A stretch of DNA of 64,000 nucleotides from NCBI RefSeq assembly GCF_903645355.1, contig NZ_CAHJXR010000003.1, positions 186,001-250,000 of the forward strand, in the 5' to 3' direction. Position 1 is the stretch's first letter; every line of letters starts with the position of its first letter. Made by a program: the position numbers and the translations under genes. Positions 17,960-27,484 of this stretch are shown here, in pieces. The stretch is from Schaalia sp. Marseille-Q2122 (GTDB lineage Bacteria; Actinomycetota; Actinomycetes; Actinomycetales; Actinomycetaceae). The notes beneath the pieces were generated by a model. That model worked only from the letters and a program-made list of their open reading frames with translations. It ran no database searches and was not told the origin of the DNA.

Positions 17960-18604
17960 ATGTCTGACGTCCGTACCGTTGACGTCCTTGACCTCAAGGG
18001 CAAGAAGGTCGACTCCGTCGAACTTCCCGCCGAGATCTTCGACGTCCCCACCAACATCCCCCTGATGCACCAGGTCGTCGTGGCCCAGCTGGCCGCTGCC
18101 CGTCAGGGCACCCACGCCACCAAGACCCGCGGCATGGTCGCCGGCGGCGGCAAGAAGCCTTACCGCCAGAAGGGCACGGGCAACGCCCGTCAGGGCTCCA
18201 TCCGCGCACCCCAGTTCACTGGCGGTGGCACCGTGCATGGCCCTCAGCCTCGCGACTACTCGCAGCGCACCCCCAAGAAGATGATTCGTGGCGCACTGCT
18301 CTCCGCTCTGTCCGACCGCGCACGCGCTGGCCGCATCCACGTCGTTACCGCCCTCGTTGAAGGTGAAAAGCCCTCCACCAAGGCTGCACTTGCCTCCCTG
18401 CGTGCCCTCGTGGCTGACCGCAGCGCCCTCGTGGTCCTGGAGCGCAACGACGAACTGACCCTGCTCAGCCTGCGCAACGTCCCCGAGGCGCATGTCCTCT
18501 GGGTCGACCAGCTCAACACCTACGACGTCCTCGACGCCGACGATCTGGTCTTCACTCAGGATGCCCTCGCTACCTTCCTCGGAACCAAGGAGGAGACCAA
18601 GTGA
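17960..18604 (+). CDS. rplD: 50S ribosomal protein L4
   Basis: A 214-residue L4 with the extended internal loop rich in Gly, Arg and Lys ([18 protein letters not shown]) that lines the exit tunnel. ATG 17960 gives a normal N-terminus ([14 protein letters not shown]); GTG 17954 is possible. In E. coli L4 represses the S10 operon through its leader. The stop overlaps the rplW start. Confidence 0.96.
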   Translation: MSDVRTVDVLDLKGKKVDSVELPAEIFDVPTNIPLMHQVVVAQLAAARQGTHATKTRGMVAGGGKKPYRQKGTGNARQGSIRAPQFTGGGTVHGPQPRDYSQRTPKKMIRGALLSALSDRARAGRIHVVTALVEGEKPSTKAALASLRALVADRSALVVLERNDELTLLSLRNVPEAHVLWVDQLNTYDVLDADDLVFTQDALATFLGTKEETK

Positions 18605-18906
18605 GCACGATTGAAGCGGGCAAGAACCCCCGCGACATCATCCTGAAGCCGGTCGTCACCGAAAAGTCCTCCGTCCTCATGGACCAGGGCAAGTTCACCT
18701 TCGAGGTCGACCCCCGCGCGAACAAGACCGAAATCAAGATCGCCATCGAGGCCATCTTCGGTGTCAAGGTCGGTTCCATCGCTACCCAGAACCGCAAGGG
18801 CAAGACCTACCGCACCCGCACCGGCACCGGTAAGCGTAAGGACGTTAAGCGCGCCATCGTCACCCTGCGTGAAGGCACCATTGACGTCTTCGGCGAGCTG
18901 GCCTGA
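18601..18906 (+). CDS. rplW: 50S ribosomal protein L23
   Basis: The 101-residue protein matches L23, which sits at the tunnel exit and docks trigger factor and the translocon. The motif [11 protein letters not shown] near the start and [10 protein letters not shown] in the loop are typical. It starts at GTG 18601, overlapping rplD by four bases. Confidence 0.96.
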   Translation: MSTIEAGKNPRDIILKPVVTEKSSVLMDQGKFTFEVDPRANKTEIKIAIEAIFGVKVGSIATQNRKGKTYRTRTGTGKRKDVKRAIVTLREGTIDVFGELA

Positions 18907-18933
18907 ATCGGCGCTGGAGAGTAGAGGAACATT

Positions 18934-19770
18934 ATGGGAATCCGCAAGTACAAGCCGACGACCCCGGGTCGTCGCGGCGCTAGCGTCTCCGACTTCGCCG
19001 AGATCACTCGTTCGGAGCCCGAGAAATCGCTAGTGCGCCCCCTGCACAAGACCGGTGGTCGTAACTCCAACGGTCGCGTCACCAGCCGTCACCGCGGTGG
19101 TGGCCACAAGCGCGCCTACCGCATGATCGACTTCCGTCGTCATGACAAGGACGGCGTGCCGGCAAAGGTCGCTCACATCGAGTACGACCCCAACCGCACC
19201 GCTCGCATCGCCCTCCTGCACTACGCAGATGGCGACAAGCGCTACATTCTGGCTCCCGCCAAGCTCGCTCAGGGCGACCGCGTCGAGGCTGGTCCCAACG
19301 CCGACATCAAGCCCGGCAACAACCTGCCCCTGCGCAACATCCCCCTCGGTACTGTGATTCACGCCGTTGAACTGCAGCCCGGCGGCGGTGCCAAGATCGC
19401 CCGCTCCGCAGGCTCCTCGGTGCAGCTCGTCGCAAAGGAAGGCCGCTTCGCTCAGCTGCGTATGCCCTCCGGCGAAATCCGCAACGTGGAAATCACCTGC
19501 CGCGCCACCGTTGGTGAGGTCGGTAACTCCGAGCACGCCAACATTAACTGGGGTAAGGCTGGCCGCTCCCGCTGGAAGGGCAAGCGTCCTCACGTTCGTG
19601 GTGTTGTCATGAACCCCGTGGATCACCCCCACGGTGGTGGTGAGGGCCGTACCTCCGGTGGCCGTCACCCCGTCAGCCCCTGGGGCAAGCCCGAGGGTCG
19701 TACCCGCCGTCCGAACAAGCCCAGCGATCGTATGATCGTGCGCCGTCGCCGCACCGGCAAGAAGCGCTGA
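18934..19770 (+). CDS. rplB: 50S ribosomal protein L2
   Basis: A 278-residue L2, needed for subunit association and peptidyl transfer. The C-terminal stretch [15 protein letters not shown] holds the conserved histidine in the catalytic-centre loop. Length and termini are standard. Confidence 0.97.
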   Translation: MGIRKYKPTTPGRRGASVSDFAEITRSEPEKSLVRPLHKTGGRNSNGRVTSRHRGGGHKRAYRMIDFRRHDKDGVPAKVAHIEYDPNRTARIALLHYADGDKRYILAPAKLAQGDRVEAGPNADIKPGNNLPLRNIPLGTVIHAVELQPGGGAKIARSAGSSVQLVAKEGRFAQLRMPSGEIRNVEITCRATVGEVGNSEHANINWGKAGRSRWKGKRPHVRGVVMNPVDHPHGGGEGRTSGGRHPVSPWGKPEGRTRRPNKPSDRMIVRRRRTGKKR

Positions 19771-19786
19771 TTAGGGAGCTGAACAA

Positions 19787-20068
19787 ATGCCACGTAGTTT
19801 GAAGAAGGGTCCCTTCGTCGACGCTCACCTGCTCAAGAAGGTTGACGCCGCGAACGAGACCGGCTCGAAGAACGTTATTAAGACCTGGTCGCGTCGCTCG
19901 GTCATCACCCCGGACTTCCTGGGTCTGACCTTCGCCGTTCACGACGGCCGCAAGCATGTGCCCGTTTTCGTCACCGAGTCGATGGTGGGCCACAAGCTCG
20001 GCGAGTTCGCACCTACGCGTACTTTCCGCAGCCACGACAAGGACGATCGTAAGGGACGTCGGCGCTGA
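19787..20068 (+). CDS. rpsS: 30S ribosomal protein S19
   Basis: A 93-residue S19 beginning [18 protein letters not shown], with the conserved segments [17 protein letters not shown] and [11 protein letters not shown]. It partners S13 in the 30S head. Confidence 0.97.
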   Translation: MPRSLKKGPFVDAHLLKKVDAANETGSKNVIKTWSRRSVITPDFLGLTFAVHDGRKHVPVFVTESMVGHKLGEFAPTRTFRSHDKDDRKGRRR

Positions 20069-20100
20069 GCCGGCCCTCAGAGAAGTAGAGGCAGGATTTC

Positions 20101-20472
20101 ATGGAAGCCAAGGCGCAGGCGCGTTATGTCCGCGTCACGCCCCAGAAGGCTCGCCGCGTTGTGAACGAGATTCGCAACAAGGCCGCTCTGGAGGCCGCCG
20201 ACATTCTGCGGTTCGCACCGCAGGCAGTTGCAACCGACGTCCGCAAGGTGCTGCTCAGCGCCGTGGCCAACGCAAAGGTCAAGGCAGAGCTCGCCGGCGA
20301 GACCTTCAACGAAGCAGACCTTCTGGTTCTGGAAACCTTCGTTGACGAAGGCCCCACGATGAAGCGTTTCCGTCCGCGTGCCCAGGGCCGCGCCGGACGC
20401 ATCCTCAAGCGCACCAGCCACATCACCGTTGTGGTCGGCACCAAGGACGATAAGAAGAAGGGAGACCGGTAA
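20101..20472 (+). CDS. rplV: 50S ribosomal protein L22
   Basis: A 123-residue L22 whose beta-hairpin ([21 protein letters not shown]) lines the exit tunnel and is a known site of macrolide resistance changes; no obvious lesion is seen. The stop overlaps the rpsC start by one base. Confidence 0.97.
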   Translation: MEAKAQARYVRVTPQKARRVVNEIRNKAALEAADILRFAPQAVATDVRKVLLSAVANAKVKAELAGETFNEADLLVLETFVDEGPTMKRFRPRAQGRAGRILKRTSHITVVVGTKDDKKKGDR

Positions 20473-21272
20473 TGGGCCAGAAGGTAAACCCCACCGGGTT
20501 CCGCCTGGGAATCACCACCGATCACCGGTCTCGCTGGTTCTCCGACTCCAGCGCGAAGGGTCAGCGCTACGCTGACTACGTCGCCGAGGACGTCGCCATC
20601 CGCAAGACGCTCACCGAAACCCTCGAGCGCGCCGGTATCGCCAAGGTCGATATCGAGCGCACCCGTGACCGTGTGCGCGTTGATCTCCACACCGCTCGCC
20701 CCGGCATCGTCATCGGTCGCCGTGGCGCAGAGGCTGACCGCCTCCGCCAGAGCCTGGAGAAGCTCACCGGCAAGCAGGTGCAGCTGAACATCCTCGAGGT
20801 CAAGAACCCCGATCTGGAAGCTCAGCTCGTTGCTCAGGGCATCGCCGAGCAGCTCGCTGCACGCGTTTCCTTCCGCCGCGCAATGCGTAAGGGCATTCAG
20901 TCCGCGCAGCGTGCAGGCGCTAAGGGTATCCGTGTGCAGGTCTCCGGCCGCCTCGGTGGTGCTGAAATGAGCCGTTCCGAGTTCTACCGCGAGGGTCGCG
21001 TGCCGTTGCACACCCTGCGTGCGAACATCGACTACGGCTTCCACGAGGCACGTACCACCTTTGGTCGCATCGGCGTCAAGGTGTGGATCTACAAGGGTGA
21101 TATCACCGAGCGTGAGTTCGCCCGTCAGCAGGCTGAGCAGAACAACCGCGGCGGTCGCCGTGGTGAGCGTCGCAACCCCCGTCGTGGTGGCGGCCGCCCC
21201 GCTCAGCAGGACAACGCCCAGTCGCAGGCCGCACAGGCTCCCGCGGCTGCTGAAACCGGAACGGAGGCCTGA
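20472..21272 (+). CDS. rpsC: 30S ribosomal protein S3
   Basis: A 266-residue S3 with the KH-domain signature [15 protein letters not shown] and a basic then Ala-rich C-terminal tail after about residue 215, as in other actinobacteria. It forms part of the mRNA entry channel. Confidence 0.97.
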   Translation: MGQKVNPTGFRLGITTDHRSRWFSDSSAKGQRYADYVAEDVAIRKTLTETLERAGIAKVDIERTRDRVRVDLHTARPGIVIGRRGAEADRLRQSLEKLTGKQVQLNILEVKNPDLEAQLVAQGIAEQLAARVSFRRAMRKGIQSAQRAGAKGIRVQVSGRLGGAEMSRSEFYREGRVPLHTLRANIDYGFHEARTTFGRIGVKVWIYKGDITEREFARQQAEQNNRGGRRGERRNPRRGGGRPAQQDNAQSQAAQAPAAAETGTEA

Positions 21273-21277
21273 GCCCA

Positions 21278-21697
21278 ATGCTCATTCCTCGTCGTACTAA
21301 GTGGCGCCGCCAGCACCGTCCGCACCGCACTGGTGTGGCCTCCGGCGGAACCGAACTGGCATTCGGCCAGTACGGCATCCAGGCTCTCGAGCCCGCTTAC
21401 ATCACCAACCGTCAGATTGAAGCAGCTCGTATTGCCATGACCCGTCACGTCAAGCGTGGCGGCAAGGTGTGGATCAACATCTTCCCGGACCGCCCCCTGA
21501 CCAAGAAGCCGGCTGAAACCCGTATGGGTTCCGGTAAGGGTGCTGTGGAATGGTGGGTTGCTCCCGTCAAGCCTGGTCGTATCATGTTCGAGCTGGCCGG
21601 CGTGCCTGAACCCCTCGCTCGCGAGGCCATGCGCCGTGCTATGCACAAGCTTCCTATGAAGACCCGTTTCGTGGTCCGCGAGGGTGGTGACATCTGA
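21278..21697 (+). CDS. rplP: 50S ribosomal protein L16
   Basis: A 139-residue L16 beginning [15 protein letters not shown], with [21 protein letters not shown] near residue 80. It binds near the A-site and the central protuberance. Its stop overlaps the rpmC start. Confidence 0.97.
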   Translation: MLIPRRTKWRRQHRPHRTGVASGGTELAFGQYGIQALEPAYITNRQIEAARIAMTRHVKRGGKVWINIFPDRPLTKKPAETRMGSGKGAVEWWVAPVKPGRIMFELAGVPEPLAREAMRRAMHKLPMKTRFVVREGGDI

Positions 21698-21930
21698 TGG
21701 CTAAGAAGGGTCTGACCACCGCCGATCTCGATGCCATGGATAACGCGCAGTTGTCCAAGGAACTCGAGAAGGCTAAGGCCGAGCTGTTCAACCTGCGTTT
21801 CTCGCAGGCCGTTGGCTCGCTTGAAGATCACGGCCGCATGAAGACCGTGCGCCGCGACATTGCCCGTATCTACACCGTTGCGCGCGAGAGGGAGCTTGGC
21901 TTCCGTACCGCCCCTAGCACCAAGGAGTGA
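21697..21930 (+). CDS. rpmC: 50S ribosomal protein L29
   Basis: A 77-residue L29 containing [21 protein letters not shown], the family signature. Slightly long at the C-terminus. Coupled to rplP by TGATG and overlapping rpsQ by four bases. Confidence 0.96.
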   Translation: MAKKGLTTADLDAMDNAQLSKELEKAKAELFNLRFSQAVGSLEDHGRMKTVRRDIARIYTVARERELGFRTAPSTKE

Positions 21931-22205
21931 GTCGAGTGTCTGAGACCACCAATGCACGCAACGACCGCAAGGTCCGTCGTGGCTACGTTGTGAGCGACAA
22001 GATGGACAAGACCGTCGTCGTCGAGATCGAGGACCGTGTCAAGCACGCCCTCTACGGCAAGGTCATGCGTAAGTCCAAGAAGTTCAAGGTTCACGACGAG
22101 GCAAATGAATGCCACGTTGGCGACCTCGTCCTCATCATGGAAACCCGCCCGCTCTCCGCTACCAAGCGCTGGCGCGTGGTGGAGATCCTCGAACGCGCGA
22201 AGTGA
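21927..22205 (+). CDS. rpsQ: 30S ribosomal protein S17
   Basis: A 92-residue S17 with the core [20 protein letters not shown] and [23 protein letters not shown]. It begins at a GTG. This is the last S10-operon gene: instead of rplN following directly, a terminator and 2.3 kb of foreign-looking DNA come next. Confidence 0.96.
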   Translation: MSRVSETTNARNDRKVRRGYVVSDKMDKTVVVEIEDRVKHALYGKVMRKSKKFKVHDEANECHVGDLVLIMETRPLSATKRWRVVEILERAK

Positions 22206-22232
22206 TCGAGAGTCTCTGACTTCCAGGTTTAT

Positions 22233-22274
22233 GGCTATGGCCCCTCTCCTCGGAGAGGGGCCATAGCCTTTTCT
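22233..22274 (+). terminator. Strong terminator ending the S10 operon
   Basis: GGCTATGGCCCCTCT (22233-22247) pairs perfectly with AGAGGGGCCATAGCC (22254-22268) over a 6-nt loop and is followed by TTTTCT. Because it sits between rpsQ and rplN, the spc genes must have their own promoter. Confidence 0.9.
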
Positions 22275-22326
22275 GTTAGTTTCTGGGGCCGCAGCCTTTT
22301 CTGCCTCTCTTCCCCGTCGGCCGCGC

Positions 22327-22440
22327 CCTCCCCAACTTTTCACACTGCGTTGCAGTTTCCACACCGCATAGGCCCCTGAAACTACAACATCCCTCCCATA
22401 GTCGACTGCCTGTGCCTGTACCCCTGGCCCTCGGTCCCAG
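22327..22440. repeat. Hairpin repeat family A, copy 1
   Basis: First of three direct copies of a unit that contains CCCCAACTTTTCACACTGC followed by a hairpin: GTTGCAGTTTC (22349-22359) with GAAACTACAAC (22378-22388), one mismatch. After the hairpin comes a shared tail including CATAGTCGACTGCCTG and a C/T-rich tract. Next copy starts 174 bases downstream. Confidence 0.85.
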
Positions 22441-22499
22441 CCCTGGCCCTGGCCCTCGGCCTCGCCTCAACCTCAGCCCCGGCCCAGCGCCAGCCTCGC

Positions 22500-22612
22500 C
22501 CTTCCCCAACTTTTCACACTGCGTTGCAGTTTCCACACCGCATAGCCCCCTGAAACTACAACATCCCTCCCATAGTCGACTGCCTGTGCCTGTACCCCTG
22601 GCCCTCGGTCCC
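22500..22612. repeat. Hairpin repeat family A, copy 2
   Basis: Nearly identical to copy 1 over the whole unit including the GTCGACTGCC tail. The spacer between copies is a low-complexity tract made of CCTGGCCCTCGGCCT-like words. Confidence 0.85.
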
Positions 22613-22679
22613 AGCCTGCCTCTGGCCATCGGCCTCGCCCCTCGGCCTCGCCTCAACCTCAGCCCCGGCCCAGCGCCAG

Positions 22680-22748
22680 CCTCGCCCTTCCCCAACTTTT
22701 CACACTGCGTTGCAGTTTCCACACCGCATAGCCCCCTGAAACTACAAC
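22680..22748. repeat. Hairpin repeat family A, copy 3
   Basis: Matches copies 1 and 2 through the hairpin, 186 bases after copy 2. The GTCGAC tail is absent and is replaced by a separate GC hairpin. Confidence 0.85.
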
Positions 22749-22770
22749 GCCCCTCCCATAAGGAGGGGCG
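22748..22770 (-). terminator. GC-rich hairpin downstream of the DUF559 gene
   Basis: CGCCCCTCC (22748-22756) pairs with GGAGGGGCG (22762-22770). It lies about 105 bases past the stop of the leftward nuclease-like gene and may end its transcript, although no T-run follows on that strand. Confidence 0.4.
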
Positions 22771-22874
22771 TGCAGTGAAGGTGCGCTCTGGAGAAGGCCA
22801 GAAAGGGGGCAATCTGCCAATAGGACGATCAGGGCGTGCCTGAGCGTTTGGATGAGCCGCTTCGCGGGAGGCGC

Positions 22875-23993
22875 TCAGCGATAGTCGGTGAGGAGCCAAT
22901 GTTGAGGCGCCCGCGAGTGGAATACCTCAGGAGCAACACTTCTCAGATGGGCAAAGAGTTCGGGAGGAGGGCCGAATACTTGCGACGCGGTAAGGTGAAG
23001 GACTTTCCAGCCCTGAGCACTCAGTTGATTATCCCGCATCAGGAGGTCATTGAGATTGTCCTTAATCTGACGATGTTGTTGGCCAAGTTTGGCAACGCCT
23101 TCGATCTCGATGAGCACGCGGATATCAGGAAAGAAAAAATCTGCGAAGTACAGGTGCTCGCCGAAGGAGAATTCAACCTGCGTCTGCCATGGCACGGCAT
23201 TAAAGGTGTATAGGAACCACAGGAATGTGGATTCGGCGATCGATTCGCATGCTGGATCACACATTTGTAGGAGTGTGAGCGCCCTGCGCTTCTTGAATGA
23301 AGATGGCACAGCACTAATCGCGTCAGCCCAATCCTCGCGAAGCTGCTCCGCACGCCGCATGCTTTCGTCCTTATTCCAACGGTCGTAAGTGCTGGCGTGC
23401 CTCATGAGCAGACTCACTTCGGCGACCGCCTCGACCGGCGGAGCGGAACACAGGATATCCCGCGCGGTCTGACGAATGCTGCTTACCGGCATTCCCGCGA
23501 TGTAGTCGGGTGGATCATCCACCGTGTGATCCTCGTGAGTAATGACCTTTGCCCACGGAATGTCGACCCCACTCTCCAGCGAGATTGCGGGATAGCGTGG
23601 CCGTTTACCTGGGCGTCGGTGTGTCCGACGCTCATGAATATGGAGGGGCGAGCGCTTGAGGGGGAGGCCCCGCAGAAGCAACGAAGACTGGTGGCTGAAT
23701 ACTAGGAGGCGTTCGGTGCGGACGGCATGCACGTAGTGTCTGAAAAGTGCAAGATCGCGCCTTTGCTTCCAGTGTGGTGCGGAACTATCGAGATGCTCCT
23801 TGGGAAGATAGAACCCGCGCGTGAGGGCGTAGAAGTTACCAGATTCGATGTCGCGGCGGAAGACCGGGTGGTTGTCGCGGTTTGTTATGACGACCTGACT
23901 GAGGATGGATTCTAGGTTGGGACCCTCAGGAGTAGGAAGCAGCATGGCATCCTGCCGAGTGCTCTCGTAGGTGGATGGGGGTGTGGGATTCAT
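22875..23993 (-). CDS. AbiEi/DUF559-type nuclease-like protein
   Basis: A 372-residue protein. ATG 23993 is preferred because AAAGGAG lies about 10 bases upstream; the frame opens further to 24251, but that part only translates the inverted repeat. Residues about 27-120 resemble the AbiEi-like region (RRDIESGNFYALTRGFYLP, VFSHQSSLLLRGLPL). The C-terminal part, about 237-345, resembles DUF559/Vsr-like PD-(D/E)XK nucleases: E250 and E254 in CESIAES, D285 in FADFFF, and E296/E298 in IEIEG, then LLMRDNQLSAQGWKVLHL. It runs against the ribosomal genes, has its own family of repeats on both sides, and has a paralog at the right edge of the window. No partner toxin is visible. Function unknown. Confidence 0.8.
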   Translation of the reverse strand: MNPTPPSTYESTRQDAMLLPTPEGPNLESILSQVVITNRDNHPVFRRDIESGNFYALTRGFYLPKEHLDSSAPHWKQRRDLALFRHYVHAVRTERLLVFSHQSSLLLRGLPLKRSPLHIHERRTHRRPGKRPRYPAISLESGVDIPWAKVITHEDHTVDDPPDYIAGMPVSSIRQTARDILCSAPPVEAVAEVSLLMRHASTYDRWNKDESMRRAEQLREDWADAISAVPSSFKKRRALTLLQMCDPACESIAESTFLWFLYTFNAVPWQTQVEFSFGEHLYFADFFFPDIRVLIEIEGVAKLGQQHRQIKDNLNDLLMRDNQLSAQGWKVLHLTASQVFGPPPELFAHLRSVAPEVFHSRAPQHWLLTDYR

Positions 23994-24130
23994 ATTCGGC
24001 GCGCTCCTTTGACGTTGTGTAGTCCCCACTGTTGCGCTCGCGAGCCCGGAAAGCACATCAGGATCGATGCCCTGTGGATAAGCGAGGTCGAGCGGGGGGA
24101 CCTGTGGATAACCTTCCAGGGGCACAAGAA

Positions 24131-24206
24131 CAGGGGAGGGGTGTTGCAGTTTGTGGGGGTTATGCGGTGTGGAAACTGCAACGCGGTGTGGAAAGTGTGG
24201 CGAGGG
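24131..24206. repeat. Hairpin repeat family A, inverted copy
   Basis: The reverse complement of this stretch matches the left-hand copies (CCACACCGCGTTGCAGTTTCC, then a hairpin and CCCTCCCC). Here the stem is perfect: GTTGCAGTTT (24143-24152) with AAACTGCAAC (24173-24182). The left and right copies therefore bracket the DUF559 gene as inverted repeats. A partial word GTTGCAGTCTC recurs near 24309. Confidence 0.8.
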
Positions 24207-24538
24207 CGGGGGCGAGGGAAGCTGCTGAGCTAAGCCGGTGAGGAAGCGCACAGCGCCTGCGATTACCGGCTACTTTCGCGAAACTCAGCCGATAGCGTAG
24301 GATAAGGAAGTTGCAGTCTCACGCGTACGCTTGGCATTGGAGTAACTCACCAGCCCAAGTAGCTGAGGCTCGGCTTTCTTCATGCAGAGACCTAGCACCC
24401 TGACGGTGTGCTCGAGTCTGCTTGATGAGAGAACAAGATGCGCAACAAGCGTTGCGTGTTGTCCGTACATGTTCGGCTAGGCTCGCGGGCGGTGTCCCGC
24501 CCGCAGAGAACCGGCTCGACGACAGGAGTCACTGAAAA
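24207..24538 (+). promoter_or_regulatory. Leader region of the spc operon
   Basis: No gene is seen. It must contain the spc promoter since the upstream terminator is strong; TAGGCT near 24477 is a possible -10 but no -35 at ideal spacing was found. A perfect 8-bp hairpin, GCGGGCGG (24485-24492) with CCGCCCGC (24497-24504), lies 34 bases before rplN, followed by an AGGAG ribosome-binding site. Confidence 0.45.
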
Positions 24539-24907
24539 ATGATCCAGCAGGAGTCGCGACTGAAGGTCGCCGACAACACCGGTGCCAAGGAGATCTTGAC
24601 CATCCGTGTTCTCGGCGGCTCGGGTCGGCGCTACGCGGGTATTGGCGACACGATTGTCGCCACCGTGAAGGACGCCATCCCCGGCGGCAACGTCAAGAAG
24701 GGAGACGTCGTTAAGGCGGTTGTTGTGCGTACGCGCAAGGAAACCCGCCGTCCCGACGGTTCCTACATCCGTTTCGACGAAAACGCAGCTGTCATCCTCA
24801 AGAATGACGGCGAACCTCGCGGAACCCGCATCTTCGGCCCCGTTGGCCGCGAGCTGCGCGACAAGAAGTTCATGCGTATCGTCTCTCTCGCTCCGGAGGT
24901 GATCTGA
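24539..24907 (+). CDS. rplN: 50S ribosomal protein L14
   Basis: A 122-residue L14 starting [18 protein letters not shown], with the standard C-terminus [13 protein letters not shown]. It forms an intersubunit bridge with 16S rRNA. First gene of the spc block. Confidence 0.97.
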   Translation: MIQQESRLKVADNTGAKEILTIRVLGGSGRRYAGIGDTIVATVKDAIPGGNVKKGDVVKAVVVRTRKETRRPDGSYIRFDENAAVILKNDGEPRGTRIFGPVGRELRDKKFMRIVSLAPEVI

Positions 24908-25335
24908 TGGCAGCGAAGATCCGTAAGGGTGACCTCGTAGAGGTTGTGCGCGGCCGCACCGCTGACGAGCAGAAGCTCGCCGAGCGCAACGCTCGCCGCG
25001 AAGCTGAAGGCCTCGAGCCCCTCAAGCCCGGTGATAAGGGCAAGCAGGGTCGCGTCATCAAGGTCTTCCCCGCAGAGGAAAAGGTCCTCGTTGAGGGCGT
25101 GAACCTCAAGACCCGCCACGTCCGTCAGGGCCCCAACCAGGCCGGCGGCATCGAGACTGTGGAAGCCCCCATCTCGCTGTCCAAGGTTGCACTGGTTGAC
25201 CCCGACACCAAGCAGCGCGTCCGCGTTGGCTTCCGTGAGGACACCGTTGAGCGCGACGGCCGCACCCGCACCGTCCGCGTTCGCGTGACCCGCGGTGGCG
25301 CCAAGCGTGGCATCGAGCAGGGCAAGGAGATCTGA
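24907..25335 (+). CDS. rplX: 50S ribosomal protein L24
   Basis: L24 initiates 50S assembly. The KOW motif is recognisable: [12 protein letters not shown] at the start and [22 protein letters not shown] later. At 142 residues it is longer than the E. coli form because of an inserted charged segment (about residues 18-37), which I believe is common in Actinomycetaceae. One-base overlap with rplN. Confidence 0.95.
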   Translation: MAAKIRKGDLVEVVRGRTADEQKLAERNARREAEGLEPLKPGDKGKQGRVIKVFPAEEKVLVEGVNLKTRHVRQGPNQAGGIETVEAPISLSKVALVDPDTKQRVRVGFREDTVERDGRTRTVRVRVTRGGAKRGIEQGKEI

Positions 25336-25336
25336 G

Positions 25337-25882
25337 ATGGCCCCGCGTTTGAAGGAAAAGTACAACTCCGAGATCCGCGATGCCCTTCGCAAGGAGTTCG
25401 AGCACGCAAACATCATGGAAGTTGGCGGTCTGACCAAGATCGTCGTCAACATGGGCGTTGGCGAGGCTGCTCGCGATTCGAAGGCACTCGAGGGTGCAAT
25501 CCGCGACCTTACCGCTATCACCGGCCAGAAGCCCTACGTCACCAAGGCTCGCAAGTCCATCGCTCAGTTCAAGCTGCGTGAAGGCCAGGCCATTGGCGCG
25601 CACGTCACCCTGCGTGGCGACCGCATGTGGGAATTCCTCGACCGTCTTCTCTCCACCGCACTGCCTCGTATCCGCGACTTCCGTGGCCTCTCGGCCAAGC
25701 AGTTCGACGGTCATGGCAACTACACCTTCGGTCTGACGGAACAGTCCATGTTCCACGAGATCGACCAGGACTCGATTGACCGAGTGCGCGGCATGGATAT
25801 CACGGTCGTCACCTCGGCCTCCACCGACGAAGAGGGCCGGGCCCTCCTGCGTCACCTCGGCTTCCCCTTCAAGGAGGACTGA
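25337..25882 (+). CDS. rplE: 50S ribosomal protein L5
   Basis: ATG 25337 gives a 181-residue L5 ([21 protein letters not shown]), with VVNMGVGEA and the conserved [21 protein letters not shown]. It binds 5S rRNA in the central protuberance. Starts one base after the rplX stop. Confidence 0.97.
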   Translation: MAPRLKEKYNSEIRDALRKEFEHANIMEVGGLTKIVVNMGVGEAARDSKALEGAIRDLTAITGQKPYVTKARKSIAQFKLREGQAIGAHVTLRGDRMWEFLDRLLSTALPRIRDFRGLSAKQFDGHGNYTFGLTEQSMFHEIDQDSIDRVRGMDITVVTSASTDEEGRALLRHLGFPFKED

Positions 25883-25885
25883 TCC

Positions 25886-26071
25886 ATGGCCAAGACGTCC
25901 CTCAAGATCAAGGCCGCCCGTACCCCCAAGTTCGGTGTGCGTGCCTACACTCGATGCAACCGTTGCGGTCGTCCGCGTTCGGTGTACCGTAAGTTCGGAC
26001 TGTGCCGCGTCTGCCTGCGCGAACTCGCCCTCCGTGGTGAGCTCCCGGGCGTGACCAAGAGCAGCTGGTAA
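25886..26071 (+). CDS. rpsZ: 30S ribosomal protein S14, zinc-binding type Z
   Basis: The 61-residue protein is the short S14 with two CxxC pairs (CNRC and CRVC) that bind zinc. Actinobacteria often also carry a zinc-free S14 elsewhere for use under zinc starvation; none is in this window. Confidence 0.96.
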   Translation: MAKTSLKIKAARTPKFGVRAYTRCNRCGRPRSVYRKFGLCRVCLRELALRGELPGVTKSSW

Positions 26072-26119
26072 ACACTGACGTCGTAGGTCCCGGTACGCCG
26101 GAGAAACCGCGACGAGGAA

Positions 26120-26133
26120 GGGGAAATTTCCCC
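26120..26133 (+). promoter_or_regulatory. Palindrome at the rpsH ribosome-binding site
   Basis: GGGGAAATTTCCCC (26120-26133) is a perfect palindrome directly before the rpsH start and overlaps the purine-rich AGGAAGGGG site. Folding would hide the ribosome-binding site. Confidence 0.5.
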
Positions 26134-26134
26134 C

Positions 26135-26533
26135 ATGACTATGACTGATCCCATTGCAGACATGCTGACGCGTCTGCGCAATGCGAACCAGGCGTACCAC
26201 GAGTCGGTCTCAATGCCCTACTCGAAGCTCAAGGCCGCCATCGCGAACATCCTCGTCGAAGAGGGCTACATTGCCTCGATCGACGTTGAGGACGCCCGCG
26301 TGGGCCAGACCCTCACGCTCAACCTCAAGTACGGCTCCCGTCGTGAGCGCGCCATTGAGGGTGTCCAGCGAGTGTCGAAGCCCGGTCTTCGCGTATACGC
26401 CAAGTCCACCAACCTGCCCAAGGTCCGCGGCGGCCTCGGCGTGGCTATCCTGTCCACGTCCTCTGGCCTGCTTACCGACCGTCAGGCAGCCGACAAGGGT
26501 GTGGGTGGGGAAGTCCTCGCCTACATCTGGTGA
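26135..26533 (+). CDS. rpsH: 30S ribosomal protein S8
   Basis: A 132-residue S8 ([18 protein letters not shown] at the N-terminus, [13 protein letters not shown] near the end). ATG 26135 or the in-frame ATG 26141 could start it. S8 is a central 30S assembly protein and the spc-operon repressor in E. coli. Confidence 0.96.
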   Translation: MTMTDPIADMLTRLRNANQAYHESVSMPYSKLKAAIANILVEEGYIASIDVEDARVGQTLTLNLKYGSRRERAIEGVQRVSKPGLRVYAKSTNLPKVRGGLGVAILSTSSGLLTDRQAADKGVGGEVLAYIW

Positions 26534-26548
26534 TAAGGAGGCTGGACA

Positions 26549-27085
26549 ATGTCGCGTATTGGTAAGAACCCCATTGCCATCCCCGGTGGCGTCGATGTCA
26601 ACATCGACGGCGCAGATGTGACCGTGAAGGGCCCCAAGGGTACCCTCACCCACACTGTCGTTGACCCCATCACCGTGGCAATTGAAGACGGACAGATCGT
26701 TGTGGCTCGCCCCGACGATGAGCGCCGTTCCCGTGCAATGCATGGCCTGACCCGCACCCTGATCGCCAACATGGTGATTGGTGTGACCGAGGGCTACAAG
26801 AAGCAGCTTGAAATCACCGGTACCGGTTACCGCGTGGTTGCAAAGGGCAAGGACCTTGAGTTCTCCCTCGGCTTCTCGCACACCATTCTCGTCCCCGCTC
26901 CCGAGGGTATTGAGTTCACCGTCGATTCCCAGACCAAGTTCACTGTGGCTGGCATCGACAAGCAGCTCGTGGGTGAAACCGCAGCTCGTATCCGTAAGCT
27001 CAAGAAGCCCGAACCCTACAAGGGCAAGGGTATCCACTACGTGGGCGAGACCATCCGTCGCAAGGTCGGAAAGGCTGGTAAGTGA
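26549..27085 (+). CDS. rplF: 50S ribosomal protein L6
   Basis: A 178-residue L6 ([19 protein letters not shown]) with the C-terminal signature [16 protein letters not shown]. It sits at the base of the L7/L12 stalk near the factor-binding site. Stop overlaps the rplR start. Confidence 0.97.
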   Translation: MSRIGKNPIAIPGGVDVNIDGADVTVKGPKGTLTHTVVDPITVAIEDGQIVVARPDDERRSRAMHGLTRTLIANMVIGVTEGYKKQLEITGTGYRVVAKGKDLEFSLGFSHTILVPAPEGIEFTVDSQTKFTVAGIDKQLVGETAARIRKLKKPEPYKGKGIHYVGETIRRKVGKAGK

Positions 27086-27456
27086 TGGCTTTCAAGATCA
27101 CCGGCAAGGGCAAGGTTGTTGCACGCAAGCGTCGCCACCTGCGCCTTCGCAAGAAGATCTCCGGCACCGCCGAGCGTCCGCGCCTGGTCGTTACCCGTTC
27201 CAACCGTCACATGGTTGCTCAGGTCATCGACGACACTGTCGGCCACACCCTCGTGTCCGCCTCCACCCTCGAGGCCGATCTGCTCGCAGCAGAAGGCACC
27301 AAGGTTGAGAAGGCACACAAGGTTGGCGCCCTCGTTGCAGAGCGCGCTAAGGCTGCCGGCATCACCTCCGTGGTCTTCGACCGCGGTGGCAATAAGTACC
27401 ACGGCCGCGTGGCGGCTGTCGCAGAGGCCGCCCGTGAGGGCGGACTCGAGCTGTGA
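27085..27456 (+). CDS. rplR: 50S ribosomal protein L18
   Basis: ATG 27085 gives a 123-residue L18 with the basic N-terminus typical of the family, [17 protein letters not shown] and [27 protein letters not shown] at the end. It binds 5S rRNA with L5. Confidence 0.96.
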   Translation: MAFKITGKGKVVARKRRHLRLRKKISGTAERPRLVVTRSNRHMVAQVIDDTVGHTLVSASTLEADLLAAEGTKVEKAHKVGALVAERAKAAGITSVVFDRGGNKYHGRVAAVAEAAREGGLEL

Positions 27457-27484
27457 TGGCGTCTGAGGAAAGAGAGATCAACTG

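Noticed and set aside
22327-22760. Possible CRISPR array
   Set aside because: Only three units, the repeat is longer than a CRISPR repeat, the spacers are themselves low-complexity and similar, and no cas gene is nearby.
22412-22843. 143-codon open frame across the family A repeats
   Set aside because: It only translates the tandem repeats (PGPAPASPFPNFSHCVAV repeated) and has no start signal.
22875-23993. Complete AbiE type IV toxin-antitoxin system
   Set aside because: Only an AbiEi-like N-terminal region is seen and no AbiEii nucleotidyltransferase partner lies nearby; the DUF559 half points elsewhere.
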